The notes below the pieces were generated by a model. That model was not told the origin of the DNA. It saw only the letters and a list, made by a program, of their open reading frames with translations, and ran no database searches. The position numbers and the translations under genes were made by a program. Below, piece after piece: positions 24,335 to 33,800 of a DNA stretch of 64,000 bases. The stretch comes from Marinilabiliaceae bacterium JC040. GTDB taxonomy: Bacteria > Bacteroidota > Bacteroidia > Bacteroidales > Marinifilaceae. The number at the start of each line of letters is the position of its first letter. Within the stretch, counting starts at the first letter, position 1. The stretch is taken from assembly GCA_022496785.1 (NCBI GenBank), contig SNAP01000006.1, positions 1 to 64,000 on the forward strand. Direction: 5' to 3'.

Positions 24335-24904
24335 ATGAAAACTCAAGTCGTTTTTATTTATTCGTCTGAATTGGTCAGTAAGGCTTTAGAAAGTATCTTG
24401 AAAGAGTACTTTGGATTAAATATGAAATATTTCTCAGATATTGATGATTTATATAAATTAGAATATTTTGGAAAATATACCCTTTTTATTATTGAAAAGA
24501 AATTTGACCAGGAATTTAATATATTCCTTTTAAATAATGATGTTCCTAATTCAAGTAAAATATACTTTTCTCATGATTTTACTCAGAAGGAACAAGCTGA
24601 TATTTATATTAATTCTAGTATAGATAAGGTAAAAGAAATTATTGATTCAACTTTAAGAAACAATAATCAGTTAGAGGTTCACGACGAGTCGAAAGAGATT
24701 CTAACAGGTAGAGAAATTGAAGTTTTAAAACTTATAGCTAAGGGCTTCTCTAATAAAGATATTGCGGATGCTTTATTTTTGAGTGTACATACAGTAATCT
24801 CACATAGAAAAAACATAATAGCTAAGTTGGGTATTAAATCTATCTCTGGTTTAACTGTTTATGCAATTTTAAATAATTATGTATCTCCTAATGAAGTTTC
24901 TTAA
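24335..24904 (+). CDS. LuxR-type HTH regulator with degenerate receiver
   Basis: The C-terminal 65 residues are a clear LuxR/NarL HTH: ILTGREIEVLKLIAKGFSNKDIADALFLSVHTVISHRKNIIAKLGIKS. The N-terminal 110 residues are receiver-sized (VVFIYSSELVSKALESIL, then YTLFIIEKKFD) but lack the Asp triad of a normal phospho-acceptor pocket, so control by phosphorylation is unlikely. It follows the helical/hemerythrin-like gene by 6 bases; together they look like a sensor-regulator pair. The nearest regulatory DNA downstream holds an 18-bp palindrome. Confidence 0.82.
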   Translation: MKTQVVFIYSSELVSKALESILKEYFGLNMKYFSDIDDLYKLEYFGKYTLFIIEKKFDQEFNIFLLNNDVPNSSKIYFSHDFTQKEQADIYINSSIDKVKEIIDSTLRNNNQLEVHDESKEILTGREIEVLKLIAKGFSNKDIADALFLSVHTVISHRKNIIAKLGIKSISGLTVYAILNNYVSPNEVS

Positions 24905-25054
24905 TAATTGAATTCTTATTTATGTTGATTTTTTAATTTGCTAGCTGTATGCTTTATAATATATCGTTTTCATAATATACTACTTATAATTATATCATTA
25001 TTCTTTTGTATATAATTCGCATATTTATCAATTTATTAATGCATTTTTATAAAA

Positions 25055-25072
25055 ATCCCCATTAATGGGGAT
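25055..25072. promoter_or_regulatory. 18-bp perfect palindrome, candidate operator
   Basis: ATCCCCATTAATGGGGAT is a perfect palindrome with GC-rich half-sites in an otherwise AT-rich stretch. It ends 21 bases before a -7 box, at about the position of the -33 element, which itself is not recognisable. This is the place expected for a dimeric activator or repressor. Confidence 0.7.
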
Positions 25073-25093
25073 ACAATCAAAGCATAATACCTA

Positions 25094-25101
25094 TATCTTT
25101 G
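25094..25101 (+). promoter_or_regulatory. -7 promoter box for the candidate small RNA
   Basis: TATCTTTG with no good -33 TTTG upstream; the palindrome occupies that position. Confidence 0.65.
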
Positions 25102-25107
25102 AGGTGC

Positions 25108-25200
25108 GTGTTTTAGTTTAATATAAGTAGAGCAATATTGGGAAACGACTGCGCTATTTATGCATTAATAAGGGAGATGTAGTGACATCTTCCTTTTTTT
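25108..25200 (+). ncRNA. Candidate small RNA of about 95 nt
   Basis: Predicted transcript between a TATCTTTG box and an intrinsic terminator with no open frame. The first hairpin pairs ATAAGTAGAGCA (25123-25134) with TGCGCTATTTAT (25150-25161), 12 positions with one A-G mismatch and one G-U pair, around a 15-base loop (ATATTGGGAAACGAC). The second is the terminator hairpin. I do not recognise it as SRP, 6S, tmRNA or RNase P RNA. The start point is estimated, not observed. Confidence 0.6.
25170..25200 (+). terminator. Terminator of the candidate small RNA
   Basis: Stem AAGGGAGATGT / ACATCTTCCTT (11 bp, one G-U) with loop AGTG, followed by seven T. Confidence 0.85.
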
Positions 25201-25236
25201 GTGTCTTAAATATAATGCATAAATGGATTATCTTAT

Positions 25237-25244
25237 TATCTTTG
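25237..25244 (+). promoter_or_regulatory. -7 promoter box for secA
   Basis: TATCTTTG, 59 bases before the secA ATG and after the small RNA terminator. Confidence 0.65.
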
Positions 25245-25303
25245 ATGCTAGACAATTTTTTGTCTATAATCATAATAAAAACAGAGCAAAAAAATATATA
25301 TAG

Positions 25304-28300
25304 ATGGCAGCATTTGATTCATTTTTAAAAAAACTATTCGGAAGTAAAGCCGATAGAGATTTGAAGGAATTATTACCTGTAGTAGATAGGGTAAAAAAGG
25401 AGTACGATACATTGTCTAATCTTACTAATGATGAGATTCGTACAGAGGTTGATAAATTAAAAGAAAGAATTCAACAATATATTGGAGATGAAAGAAAAGA
25501 AATATCTGATATAAAAGCTGATATAGATTCTAATGATTACGATTCTGAAAAGAAAGAAAAACTCTATAAAAGAGTAGATAAACTTGAAGAATTGATTGAT
25601 GAGAAGATAGAAGAAGTTTTAAAAGAAATTCTTCCTCGTTGTTTTGCTTTGGTTAAAGATACTGCTCGCCGTTTCACAGAAAATCAAGCTATTGAAGTTA
25701 CAGCAACTCAAATGGATAGAGATTTAGCTGCAGAACACGATTTTGTTGAGATTGAAGGAGATAAAGCTATTTATTTTAATTCTTGGGTAGCTGGAGGAAA
25801 CGAATCGGTTTGGAATATGATACACTATGATGTTCAACTTATAGGTGGATCTGTTCTTAATGAAGGTAAAATAGCAGAGATGGCTACTGGTGAAGGTAAA
25901 ACATTAGTTGCAACTCTTCCAGTATTCTTAAATGCACTTACCCATATGGGAGTTCATGTTGTAACAGTAAATGATTACTTAGCAAAACGTGACTCGGAGT
26001 GGATGGGACCTCTTTACATGTTCCATGGTTTATCAGTAGATTGTATTGATAGACATGAACCTAGTTCTGAAGAGAGACGTAAAGCTTATCAATGTGATAT
26101 TACATTTGGTACAAATAACGAATTCGGTTTCGATTATTTGAGAGATAATATGGCTATCAACCCAGAAGATTTAGTTCAACGTAAACACCAATATGCAATT
26201 GTCGATGAGGTAGATTCTGTACTTATTGATGATGCTAGAACTCCTCTTATTATTTCTGGACCAACAAATAAAGGTAACAATCAAATGTTTGATGATTACA
26301 AGCCAAAAATAGAAAAGCTTGTAAAGAAACAAAAGGATATGATTACCCATATCTTCACTGATGCTAAACGTCTTTTAGCTAGTGAAAATAAAAAAGAAAA
26401 AGAAGAAGGAGGAATCCTTTTATATAGAGCTTATAAAGGATATCCAAAATATAAACCTTTGATCAAATTCTTAAGTGAGCAAGGGAATAAAGCTACAATG
26501 CTAAAGGTTGAGAATTTCTATATGCAGGAAAATAACAAGCATATGCATGTAATTACTGATCCTTTATATTTTGTCATTGATGAAAAACAAAATTCTATAG
26601 ATCTTACAGATTTAGGTCACGATTTATTGACTGAAGATATTGAAGATTCAAATTTCTTTGTATTACCTGATATAGGTTCAGAAATTGCTGATATAGATAA
26701 ATCGTCAATAGATGCTTCTGAAAAACAAATCGAGAAAGATAAATTAATACAAGCATATTCAGTTAAAACAGAAAGAGTACATACTGTAAACCAACTTTTA
26801 AAAGCATATAGTTTGTTTGAAAAAGATGTTGAATATGTTGTAATAGATAATAAGGTTAAGATTGTTGATGAACAAACTGGCCGTATTATGGAAGGTAGAA
26901 GATATTCAGATGGTCTACATCAAGCAATTGAAGCTAAAGAATCTGTTAAAGTTGAGGCAGCTACTCAAACTCAAGCAACAGTAACTTTACAGAATTATTT
27001 TAGAATGTATCATAAATTGTCTGGTATGACTGGTACTGCTGAAACTGAAGCAGGAGAGTTATGGGATATTTATAAACTTGATGTTGTTGTTATTCCAACA
27101 AACAGGCCAATACAACGTAATGATGCAGATGATTATCTTTATAAAACAAAGAGAGAAAAATTTAATGCTGTAATAGACGAAATTGTTGGACTTGTAGAAG
27201 ACGGTCGCCCAGTTCTTGTTGGTACAACTGCAGTTGATGTATCAGAATTATTATCTCGAATGTTAAAACTTAGAGGTATTCGTCATAATGTCTTAAATGC
27301 CAAATTACACCAAAGAGAGGCAGATATTGTTGCAGAAGCAGGTACAGCAGGTACAGTAACTATTGCAACAAATATGGCAGGTCGTGGTACAGATATTAAA
27401 CTTTCTGATGAAGTTAAAAAAGCAGGTGGTTTAGCAATTATCGGTACAGAACGTCACGAATCTCGTCGTGTTGATAGACAGTTAAGAGGTCGTGCTGGTC
27501 GTCAAGGTGATCCAGGATCTTCACAATTCTTTGTATCATTAGAAGATGATCTTATGAGATTATTTGCTTCTGAAAGAATTGTTAAAGTAATGGATAGATT
27601 AGGGCTTAAAGAAGGTGAAGTAATTCAACAAGGAATGATTACTAAATCTATTGAAAGAGCTCAAAAGAAAGTTGAAGAAAATAACTTTGGTATTCGTAAA
27701 AGACTTCTTGAATATGATGATGTAATGAATTCTCAAAGAGAAGTTATTTATAAGAAAAGACGTCATGCTTTATTCGGTGAAAGAGTAGGAGTTGATATTG
27801 CTTCATATATGTTTGATGTCTGTGAAAATATCTTCCTAGAATATAGAGAAATGGATGATTTCGAAGGATTCAATCTTGAAATGCTAAGAATTATGGCAGT
27901 AGAGATTCCTATATCTCAAGAAGAATTCCAAAAAGGTAAAGAAGAACTTATAATTAATAAGATATATTCTCATGTACGTGAATCATACAAGAGAAAAGTA
28001 AATACTATTGCAGAACAAGCTAATCCTGTAATTAAGGATGTGTACGAAAATAGAGGAGGAGCATATAAAAATATTATTGTACCAATTACAGATGGTGTTA
28101 AAGTCTATAACGTATTAACAAATCTTGAGAAAGCTTATAATACTGAGGGTGAAGAAATTGCAAGATCTTACGAGAAATCAATCATATTGACTCATATAGA
28201 TGAGCAATGGAAAGAGCACTTAAGAGAATTAGACGATTTGAAACAATCTGTACAAAATGCTTCTTACGAACAAAAAGATCCTTTATTGATATACAAATTT

Positions 28301-28600
28301 GAATCTTTCAACTTATTTAAGAAAATGATAGAAACAGTAAATAAAGAAATTGTTTCTACATTAATGAAAGGTTATATTCCAATGCAAGATCCTAATGAGA
28401 TACAAGAAGGTAAAAGACAACATACTGATTTATCTGGTTTGGAAACTAGTAGAAGAAATGAATATGAAGGAGGAGCTAGTAAAGATGAAGAACCTAAAAA
28501 AGCTCAACCAGTTAGAGTTGGTAAGAAAATAGGTCGTAACGATCCTTGTCCTTGTGGTAGTGGTTTGAAATACAAAAAGTGTCACGGTAAAGGATTATAG
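25304..28600 (+). CDS. secA: Preprotein translocase ATPase SecA
   Basis: Motor of the Sec pathway, coupling ATP hydrolysis to protein passage through SecYEG. Visible: Walker [15 protein letters not shown] (near residue 195), [12 protein letters not shown], Walker [18 protein letters not shown] (near 300), [11 protein letters not shown], and [19 protein letters not shown]. At 1098 aa it carries the extra insert common in Bacteroidota (about 330-480). The C-terminus keeps the zinc-binding [17 protein letters not shown], used for SecB or membrane contact. First gene of secA-lgt-murB, with 2 bases to lgt. Confidence 0.98.
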   Translation: MAAFDSFLKKLFGSKADRDLKELLPVVDRVKKEYDTLSNLTNDEIRTEVDKLKERIQQYIGDERKEISDIKADIDSNDYDSEKKEKLYKRVDKLEELIDEKIEEVLKEILPRCFALVKDTARRFTENQAIEVTATQMDRDLAAEHDFVEIEGDKAIYFNSWVAGGNESVWNMIHYDVQLIGGSVLNEGKIAEMATGEGKTLVATLPVFLNALTHMGVHVVTVNDYLAKRDSEWMGPLYMFHGLSVDCIDRHEPSSEERRKAYQCDITFGTNNEFGFDYLRDNMAINPEDLVQRKHQYAIVDEVDSVLIDDARTPLIISGPTNKGNNQMFDDYKPKIEKLVKKQKDMITHIFTDAKRLLASENKKEKEEGGILLYRAYKGYPKYKPLIKFLSEQGNKATMLKVENFYMQENNKHMHVITDPLYFVIDEKQNSIDLTDLGHDLLTEDIEDSNFFVLPDIGSEIADIDKSSIDASEKQIEKDKLIQAYSVKTERVHTVNQLLKAYSLFEKDVEYVVIDNKVKIVDEQTGRIMEGRRYSDGLHQAIEAKESVKVEAATQTQATVTLQNYFRMYHKLSGMTGTAETEAGELWDIYKLDVVVIPTNRPIQRNDADDYLYKTKREKFNAVIDEIVGLVEDGRPVLVGTTAVDVSELLSRMLKLRGIRHNVLNAKLHQREADIVAEAGTAGTVTIATNMAGRGTDIKLSDEVKKAGGLAIIGTERHESRRVDRQLRGRAGRQGDPGSSQFFVSLEDDLMRLFASERIVKVMDRLGLKEGEVIQQGMITKSIERAQKKVEENNFGIRKRLLEYDDVMNSQREVIYKKRRHALFGERVGVDIASYMFDVCENIFLEYREMDDFEGFNLEMLRIMAVEIPISQEEFQKGKEELIINKIYSHVRESYKRKVNTIAEQANPVIKDVYENRGGAYKNIIVPITDGVKVYNVLTNLEKAYNTEGEEIARSYEKSIILTHIDEQWKEHLRELDDLKQSVQNASYEQKDPLLIYKFESFNLFKKMIETVNKEIVSTLMKGYIPMQDPNEIQEGKRQHTDLSGLETSRRNEYEGGASKDEEPKKAQPVRVGKKIGRNDPCPCGSGLKYKKCHGKGL

Positions 28601-28602
28601 GA

Positions 28603-29424
28603 ATGTTAGCATTTATAAATTGGGATCCTTCTTGCGAAATATTTAATATTCTCGGAATTAGTGTCAGATGGTATGGACTACTTTTTGCTTGTGCATTTTT
28701 ATTAGGTTATAAATTAACCGATAAAATGTTCAAATCAGAAGGATTACCACAACCATGGTTAGAAAAACTATTTTTATATGTAATGATAGCGACAGTGGCT
28801 GGTGCAAGAATTGGCCACTGTTTATTCTACGATTTTGCATATTTTAAAGATCATATAATTGAAATATTTTTACCTGTAAGATTTGAACCTACTTTCAAAT
28901 TTATTGGATATCAAGGACTTGCTAGTCATGGTGCAGCTATAGGTATTATTATAGCTCTTTGGTATTATACAAAGAAAGTTTCTCATAAATCATTTTTATG
29001 GATATTAGATAGAGTTGTACTTCCTGTTGCTCTTGCAGCCATATTTATACGAACAGGAAACCTTATAAACTCAGAGATTATTGGAACACCAACAGATCTT
29101 CCTTGGGGATTTAGGTTTATAAAATCTGGTGTTAGTGATCCTCTCACTCCTCGTCATCCTGCTCAACTATATGAAGCGATATGTTATACTTTAACATTTA
29201 TAACTTTAATGTTTCTATATTGGAAAACGGAATGTAAAAAGAAAGAGGGAATTCTGTTCTCAGTTTTTTTAATCATGATTTTTACTGCTCGTTTTTTTGT
29301 AGAATTTGTTAAAGAAAATCAAGAAGCTTTTGAGCAAAGTATGAGTTTGAATATGGGACAAATATTGAGTATTCCTTTTGTTCTTATAGGTCTATTTATC
29401 TTGTTTTATAAACTATTCAAATGA
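28603..29424 (+). CDS. lgt: Prolipoprotein diacylglyceryl transferase
   Basis: Transfers diacylglycerol from phosphatidylglycerol to the lipobox Cys, the first step of lipoprotein maturation in the inner membrane. Seven-helix protein with ISVRWYGLLFACAFLLGY, GARIGHCLFYD, the signature RTGNLINSEIIGTPTDLPW, and RHPAQLYEA. It fits the many lipoproteins in this window. It overlaps murB by 4 bases (ATGA). Confidence 0.96.
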   Translation: MLAFINWDPSCEIFNILGISVRWYGLLFACAFLLGYKLTDKMFKSEGLPQPWLEKLFLYVMIATVAGARIGHCLFYDFAYFKDHIIEIFLPVRFEPTFKFIGYQGLASHGAAIGIIIALWYYTKKVSHKSFLWILDRVVLPVALAAIFIRTGNLINSEIIGTPTDLPWGFRFIKSGVSDPLTPRHPAQLYEAICYTLTFITLMFLYWKTECKKKEGILFSVFLIMIFTARFFVEFVKENQEAFEQSMSLNMGQILSIPFVLIGLFILFYKLFK

Positions 29425-30434
29425 TAGAATTTTTTAAAAATATCTCTTTAAAAGATTATAATACCTTCGGAGTAGATGTAAAAGCAAAACAGTTTATTTC
29501 TGTAGATTCATATGAAGACATTGTAATATTAGTAAACGATTCTCCTAAAAAGATCAAAGATGCTTTAATTATTGGAGAATGTAGCAATATGCTCTTCACT
29601 AAGAATATGAATTCTCCAATTATAAAATATACCTACGATGAAATACATATTTTTGAAAAGATAAGATCTAAATTGATATTGAGGGTAGGAGCTGGTTGCA
29701 TATGGGATGATTTAGTAGAATATTGTGTATCTAAATCTTTCTATGGATTGGAAAATTTATCAGGAATACCTGGTACTGTAGGTGCTAGTGCAGTTCAGAA
29801 TATAGGAGCATATGGAGATGAAGCAGGAAATCATATATCTGCAGTTGAAGTTTTAAATATAGAAACAGGAGATGAAGAAACTCTATTTAACGAAGATCTA
29901 GCTTTTGGATATAGAGATTCTATCTTCAAACATGAATACAAAGACAAGTATATCATACTAGCAGTACACTTTAATCTTTCTGCAAGAGCAAAATATAATC
30001 TTGATTACGGGAATTTAAAAGAAGAGGTTGAAAAGGTAGGTCTATCTTTAAAGAATGTAAGACAAACAATATTGAATATACGTAATTCAAAATTGCCAGA
30101 CCCTAAAGAATTAGGAAGTGCAGGTTCATTTTTTAAAAATCCTATTGTAAGTGAAGACGAGCTTAAAAGACTTCTAGCTATAGATAGTAATATAGTACAT
30201 TTCTCACATGGAGATAAAGGTATGTATAAGATTGCATCAGGATATTTAATTGATAAAGCTGGCTTAAAAGGATATAGAAAAGGAGATGCAGGTGTTCATG
30301 AAAAACAGGCTTTAGTAATTGTCAATTATGGAAAGGCAAGTGGTAAAGAATTATTTGAACTTTCTAAATATGTTCAAAAAGTAGTATTCGATAAATACCA
30401 AATTAATATAGAACCTGAGGTTCTTATATATTAA
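29421..30434 (+). CDS. murB: UDP-N-acetylenolpyruvoylglucosamine reductase
   Basis: FAD enzyme that reduces UDP-GlcNAc-enolpyruvate to UDP-MurNAc with NADPH. N-terminal FAD motif SLKDYNTFGVDVKA, then VGAGCIWDDLVEYCV, GLENLSGIPGTVGASAVQNIGAYGDE, the proton donor in GSAGSFFKNP, and a C-terminal LIDKAGLKGYRKGDAGVHEKQALVIVN. Type I MurB length. Start overlaps the lgt stop as ATGA, indicating translational coupling. Confidence 0.96.
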   Translation: MIEFFKNISLKDYNTFGVDVKAKQFISVDSYEDIVILVNDSPKKIKDALIIGECSNMLFTKNMNSPIIKYTYDEIHIFEKIRSKLILRVGAGCIWDDLVEYCVSKSFYGLENLSGIPGTVGASAVQNIGAYGDEAGNHISAVEVLNIETGDEETLFNEDLAFGYRDSIFKHEYKDKYIILAVHFNLSARAKYNLDYGNLKEEVEKVGLSLKNVRQTILNIRNSKLPDPKELGSAGSFFKNPIVSEDELKRLLAIDSNIVHFSHGDKGMYKIASGYLIDKAGLKGYRKGDAGVHEKQALVIVNYGKASGKELFELSKYVQKVVFDKYQINIEPEVLIY

Positions 30435-30489
30435 AGACAATAAATTTAAGAAACAATTAGTATCCCTTTTTAAAGGAATACACCTTAAA

Positions 30490-30522
30490 ATAAAAGCTCA
30501 TGGATTTCCATGAGCTTTTTAT
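30490..30522. terminator. Terminator between convergent murB and ddl
   Basis: 13-bp stem AAAAGCTCATGGA / TCCATGAGCTTTT with a 2-base loop and T/A tracts on both sides; it can work for both genes. Confidence 0.85.
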
Positions 30523-30544
30523 ATATAGTAGAAATATTTATCTT

Positions 30545-31516
30545 TTAATTGAAAGCATTTTCAATAATGCTACTTATAGTATCTTTTAAAGAACCATTCA
30601 TAGCAGCAATTTGTTTAGGAATAAAACTATTATTAGTCATTCCAGGAGTTGTATTAACTTCAAGAACATAAACAATATCATTTTCTATAATATAATCTAC
30701 TCTAATAATACCACTACATTTTAGAATATCATATATATAAGAAGTCATTTCTTGAATTTTATCTCTTAATTCATCAGGAATACGAGCTGGAGTAATTTCT
30801 TCTGCAAAATCAGGATCATATTTAGCCTCAAAATCAAAGAAGTCATTCTTAGGAATAATTTCTGTTATAGGGAAACTTTTAATCTTATCACCAATTTTTA
30901 ATGCACCACAAGTAAACTCTAAACCATTAACAGCTTTTTCTACAACAATTTCATTTGAGAAATTAAATGCCTTATCTAATGCTGCTTGTAAATCTTCGTA
31001 TTTTGTAACCTTAGAAATACCAAAACTCGAACCATCTGAATTAGGTTTTACGAAGCAAGTACAAGGAATTTCTTTATTTATATCTTCAGCTGAATACTCA
31101 TTACGATTTCTAAGTAAAAGAGCTTTAGGAACATTTATTCCATGCTTTTCTAAATATCTATTGCACATATACTTATCGAAAGTAAGAGATGCTGATAGAC
31201 TGCTACAAGTAGAGTGAGGAATGTCTAAGATAGCTAGATAGCCTTGTAAAAGTCCATTCTCACCAGGTGTACCATGAATTGTTATATATGCAAAATCAAA
31301 TAGAACTTTCTCACCATCAATGCAACAAGAAAAATCGTTTCTATCAACAGGGAAATATTTATCTTCATATTTAACTTCCCACTTATCTTTTGTTATAAGA
31401 AGTAAGTAACAGTTATATTTACTTCTATCTATAGCAGCTAAGATATTATCAGCAGACTTTAAGGAAACTTCATATTCAGAAGAATATCCACCTGCTACAA
31501 TTGCTATATTTCTCAT
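30545..31516 (-). CDS. ddl: D-alanine--D-alanine ligase
   Basis: ATP-grasp enzyme that makes D-Ala-D-Ala for peptidoglycan. Motifs: GGYSSEYEVSLKSA at the N-terminus, TIHGTPGENGLLQGYL, CFVKPNSDGSSFGISKV, VEKAVNGLEFTCGAL, and the metal/phosphate loop VLEVNTTPGMTNNSFIPKQ. Last of the PASTA-rluD-ddl cluster, 20 bases after rluD, an order seen in other Bacteroidota. Confidence 0.96.
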   Translation of the reverse strand: MRNIAIVAGGYSSEYEVSLKSADNILAAIDRSKYNCYLLLITKDKWEVKYEDKYFPVDRNDFSCCIDGEKVLFDFAYITIHGTPGENGLLQGYLAILDIPHSTCSSLSASLTFDKYMCNRYLEKHGINVPKALLLRNRNEYSAEDINKEIPCTCFVKPNSDGSSFGISKVTKYEDLQAALDKAFNFSNEIVVEKAVNGLEFTCGALKIGDKIKSFPITEIIPKNDFFDFEAKYDPDFAEEITPARIPDELRDKIQEMTSYIYDILKCSGIIRVDYIIENDIVYVLEVNTTPGMTNNSFIPKQIAAMNGSLKDTISSIIENAFN

Positions 31517-31536
31517 ATATATAAGAATTTATTAAA

Positions 31537-32592
31537 TTAGTTTCTGTTAGCAATATAATTTCTCCATCTATCAAACAGATCATTCATATCATCAGGAATT
31601 TCAGAATTGAATAACATTTCTTCTCCTGTTGTAGGATGTATAAATCCTAATGTCTTAGCATGTAGAGCGTGACGTGGACATGCTTTAAAGCAATTTTGAA
31701 CAAACTGCTTATATTTAGTAAAAGTTGTACCTTTTAAAATTAAGTCCCCACCGTATTCAATATCATTGAAAAGAGGATGTCCTATACTTTTAAAGTGAGC
31801 ACGAATTTGGTGAGTACGTCCAGTCTCTAAAACACATTCTATTTTATTTACATATCCTAATCTTTCAAGTACTTTATAGTGTGTAACAGCATGCTTACCA
31901 TATTCTCCTCCTTCAGGGAATACATCCATAATCTTTCTATTCTTAAAATTACGACCTATATTTCCTATTATAGTACCAGACTCTTCTTTTAAATTACCCC
32001 AGCAAAGAGCAACATATTTTCTTTTCGAAGTTTTATTGAAAAACTGAAGTCCTAAATGAGTCTTTGCATGATCTGTTTTTGCTATTACAAGCAGTCCAGA
32101 TGTGTTTTTATCTATACGGTGTACTAATCCTGGACGAGGATCTGTTTCGTCTTTAAACATAGGATTATCTTTTAAATGCCATGCTAAAGCATTCACTAAA
32201 GTACCGCTATAATGTCCATATGAAGGATGTACAACTAAACCTGCAGGCTTGTTCACCACAATAAGCTGATCATCTTCATATACTATATCTAAAGGGATAT
32301 CCTGAGGAATAATAGTAATTTCTCGTTTAGGAAAAGATAACTCTATAGTAATTACATCAAGAGGCTTAACCTTATAATTAGATTTTACAGCTTCACCATT
32401 CACCATCACATTCCCATTATCCGCAGCATCTTGAATTTTACTTCTTGAGGTATTAGGCATTCTATCATTAAGAAACTTATCAATTCTTAATAAAGCTTGA
32501 CCTGGATCAACTTCCACACGAAAATGTTCATACATATTATTTTCGTCTCTAACATCAACTTCCTCAATTATATCATTTTCCTTTTTTGTCAT
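31537..32592 (-). CDS. rluD: RluA-family (RluD-like) 23S rRNA pseudouridine synthase
   Basis: Converts uridine to pseudouridine in 23S rRNA. N-terminal S4 RNA-binding domain (about 25-95: LLRIDKFLNDRMPNTSRSKIQDAADNGNVMVNG), then the synthase domain with VNKPAGLVVHPS and the catalytic motif HRIDKNTSGLLVIAKT (Asp of HRID). TGRTHQIRAHFKSIGHPLFND is the RluA motif III. The first ATG overlaps the upstream PASTA gene by 20 bases; an internal ATG at residue 20 is an alternative start. Confidence 0.94.
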   Translation of the reverse strand: MTKKENDIIEEVDVRDENNMYEHFRVEVDPGQALLRIDKFLNDRMPNTSRSKIQDAADNGNVMVNGEAVKSNYKVKPLDVITIELSFPKREITIIPQDIPLDIVYEDDQLIVVNKPAGLVVHPSYGHYSGTLVNALAWHLKDNPMFKDETDPRPGLVHRIDKNTSGLLVIAKTDHAKTHLGLQFFNKTSKRKYVALCWGNLKEESGTIIGNIGRNFKNRKIMDVFPEGGEYGKHAVTHYKVLERLGYVNKIECVLETGRTHQIRAHFKSIGHPLFNDIEYGGDLILKGTTFTKYKQFVQNCFKACPRHALHAKTLGFIHPTTGEEMLFNSEIPDDMNDLFDRWRNYIANRN

Positions 32593-33409
32593 CTTTCTTA
32601 GGATTATTTAAATTGTCAATATAAGCATCTACTTCATGTAATCTTTTTATATCGATACTCATAAGTAAACTCACTTTTGAGCCTGCTTTTATTCTTTTAT
32701 TTTTACTGAAAACAGGTAATTGACCAATTACACGTGCAGCCATCTTGTCTGCCTCTGTTTTAACAGATTTATCGTAGTTTATTTTACCAATATTTAGATA
32801 TGAAGAATGTAAAGCTGCTTTAGCTTGAATGTAATTCTTATTTAAAATCATAGGTAAGTAAACGAAATTGTTAGAACCTCTAGCTAATACAAGATCAATA
32901 TGCGATCCTTTGCATAGCTTAGTTCCTTGAGGAATTGTATCTCCTCTATATCTAAGTTCAAGAACAAGATTTTTATATTTATGCTCAACATAAATTATCG
33001 ATCCAATATTAAAACCTAAATTCTTAAGAGTATTATAAGTCTGTCTAAAAGCATTGTTTTTTATAGTAGGAACAACAATGTCTTCAGGACTACTTGCTGT
33101 AATTATAACAGAAATATTCCTTTCTCTCTTTACTTTATGCTTGGCATTAGGGCGTTGTTCTACAATAACTCCAGGTTTATAATTAGGCATATATACAGAA
33201 TCTTTAACTTTAAGATTCATTTTACCATCTTTCAAAAGCTTTTGAGCATTTGAAACTGTTTTATTGTATAAATCGGGAACTATATAAAACTCATCATGTC
33301 TAGTATAAGAGCTGATGCTCATCATAACAATAGTAATTAATGTACAAACAAGAAGAATAGCACTTCCAACATGAATAAAGATTTTTGTTCTATTAGAAAG
33401 GTTTTTCAT
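32573..33409 (-). CDS. PASTA-domain membrane protein
   Basis: One N-terminal membrane helix (IFIHVGSAILLVCTLITIVMMSI), then three extracytoplasmic PASTA repeats. Each has the usual start and end: VPDLYNKTVSNAQKLLKDG to ISVIITA, VPTIKNNAFRQTYNTLKNLGFNIG to IDLVLARG, and LPMILNKNYIQAKAALHSSYLNIG to VSLLMSI. PASTA domains bind cell-wall fragments or beta-lactams in Ser/Thr kinases and PBPs, but here there is no kinase. Coupled to rluD and ddl, so a cell-wall role is likely; the exact role is unknown. Lys/Asp-rich tail. Confidence 0.9.
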   Translation of the reverse strand: MKNLSNRTKIFIHVGSAILLVCTLITIVMMSISSYTRHDEFYIVPDLYNKTVSNAQKLLKDGKMNLKVKDSVYMPNYKPGVIVEQRPNAKHKVKRERNISVIITASSPEDIVVPTIKNNAFRQTYNTLKNLGFNIGSIIYVEHKYKNLVLELRYRGDTIPQGTKLCKGSHIDLVLARGSNNFVYLPMILNKNYIQAKAALHSSYLNIGKINYDKSVKTEADKMAARVIGQLPVFSKNKRIKAGSKVSLLMSIDIKRLHEVDAYIDNLNNPKKDDKKGK

Positions 33410-33482
33410 TTATCAATTATATTTATTATAAACTAGTGGCAAATATACTAGAATAAACTAAAGAATGTAAATACTTGATAAT

Positions 33483-33512
33483 AAAAAAGCCTCATAAAAA
33501 TGAGGCCTTTAT
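33483..33512 (-). terminator. Terminator after rpmH
   Basis: Stem AAAGGCCTCA / TGAGGCTTTT on the minus strand with loop TTTTTA, followed by T residues. Confidence 0.8.
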
Positions 33513-33533
33513 TTAGTATACTAAGTTAAGTTC

Positions 33534-33692
33534 TTAAGCTTTATGTCTTCTTTCACTAGAAACACTTAATCTTTTTCTACCTTTAGCACGACGTCTTGCT
33601 AATACTGCTCTACCGCTAGCTGAAGACATTCTCTCTCTAAATCCGTGCTTGTTTCTTCTCTTTCTGTTTGATGGTTGGAACGTTCTTTTCAT
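33534..33692 (-). CDS. rpmH: 50S ribosomal protein L34
   Basis: 52-codon gene. The product begins [18 protein letters not shown] and continues [21 protein letters not shown], the universal L34 sequence, with a Bacteroidota-type short basic tail. It is a component of the large ribosomal subunit. Its own promoter and terminator make it a single-gene unit; no rnpA is adjacent. Confidence 0.97.
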   Translation of the reverse strand: MKRTFQPSNRKRRNKHGFRERMSSASGRAVLARRRAKGRKRLSVSSERRHKA

Positions 33693-33744
33693 TTTATTGA
33701 AATTTATTCTTGTTTAAACATTTTCTAATTCTTCTTTCAGAGTG

Positions 33745-33752
33745 CAAAAATA
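33745..33752 (-). promoter_or_regulatory. -7 promoter box for rpmH
   Basis: TATTTTTG followed by C on the minus strand, about 55 bases upstream of the ATG. Confidence 0.55.
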
Positions 33753-33800
33753 TAGAAATATTTTACTATAACAAAAGTAATAACTAAAAAAGAGTAAAAT

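Larger units (their letters stand above)
24905..25303. other. Gene-free region before secA, with a small RNA unit
   Basis: About 400 bases without a protein gene. The first 150 are featureless AT-rich DNA. From 25055 on there is a palindrome, a promoter box, a folded transcript and a terminator, followed by the separate secA promoter and a small hairpin (TAGACAA / TTGTCTA, 25249-25266) in the secA leader. Confidence 0.7.

Noticed and set aside
25108-25200. Candidate RNA considered as SRP (4.5S) or 6S RNA
   Set aside because: The SRP domain IV core (GGAA loop with its flanking bulges) and the 6S open-promoter-like central bubble are not present; kept only as an unidentified RNA.
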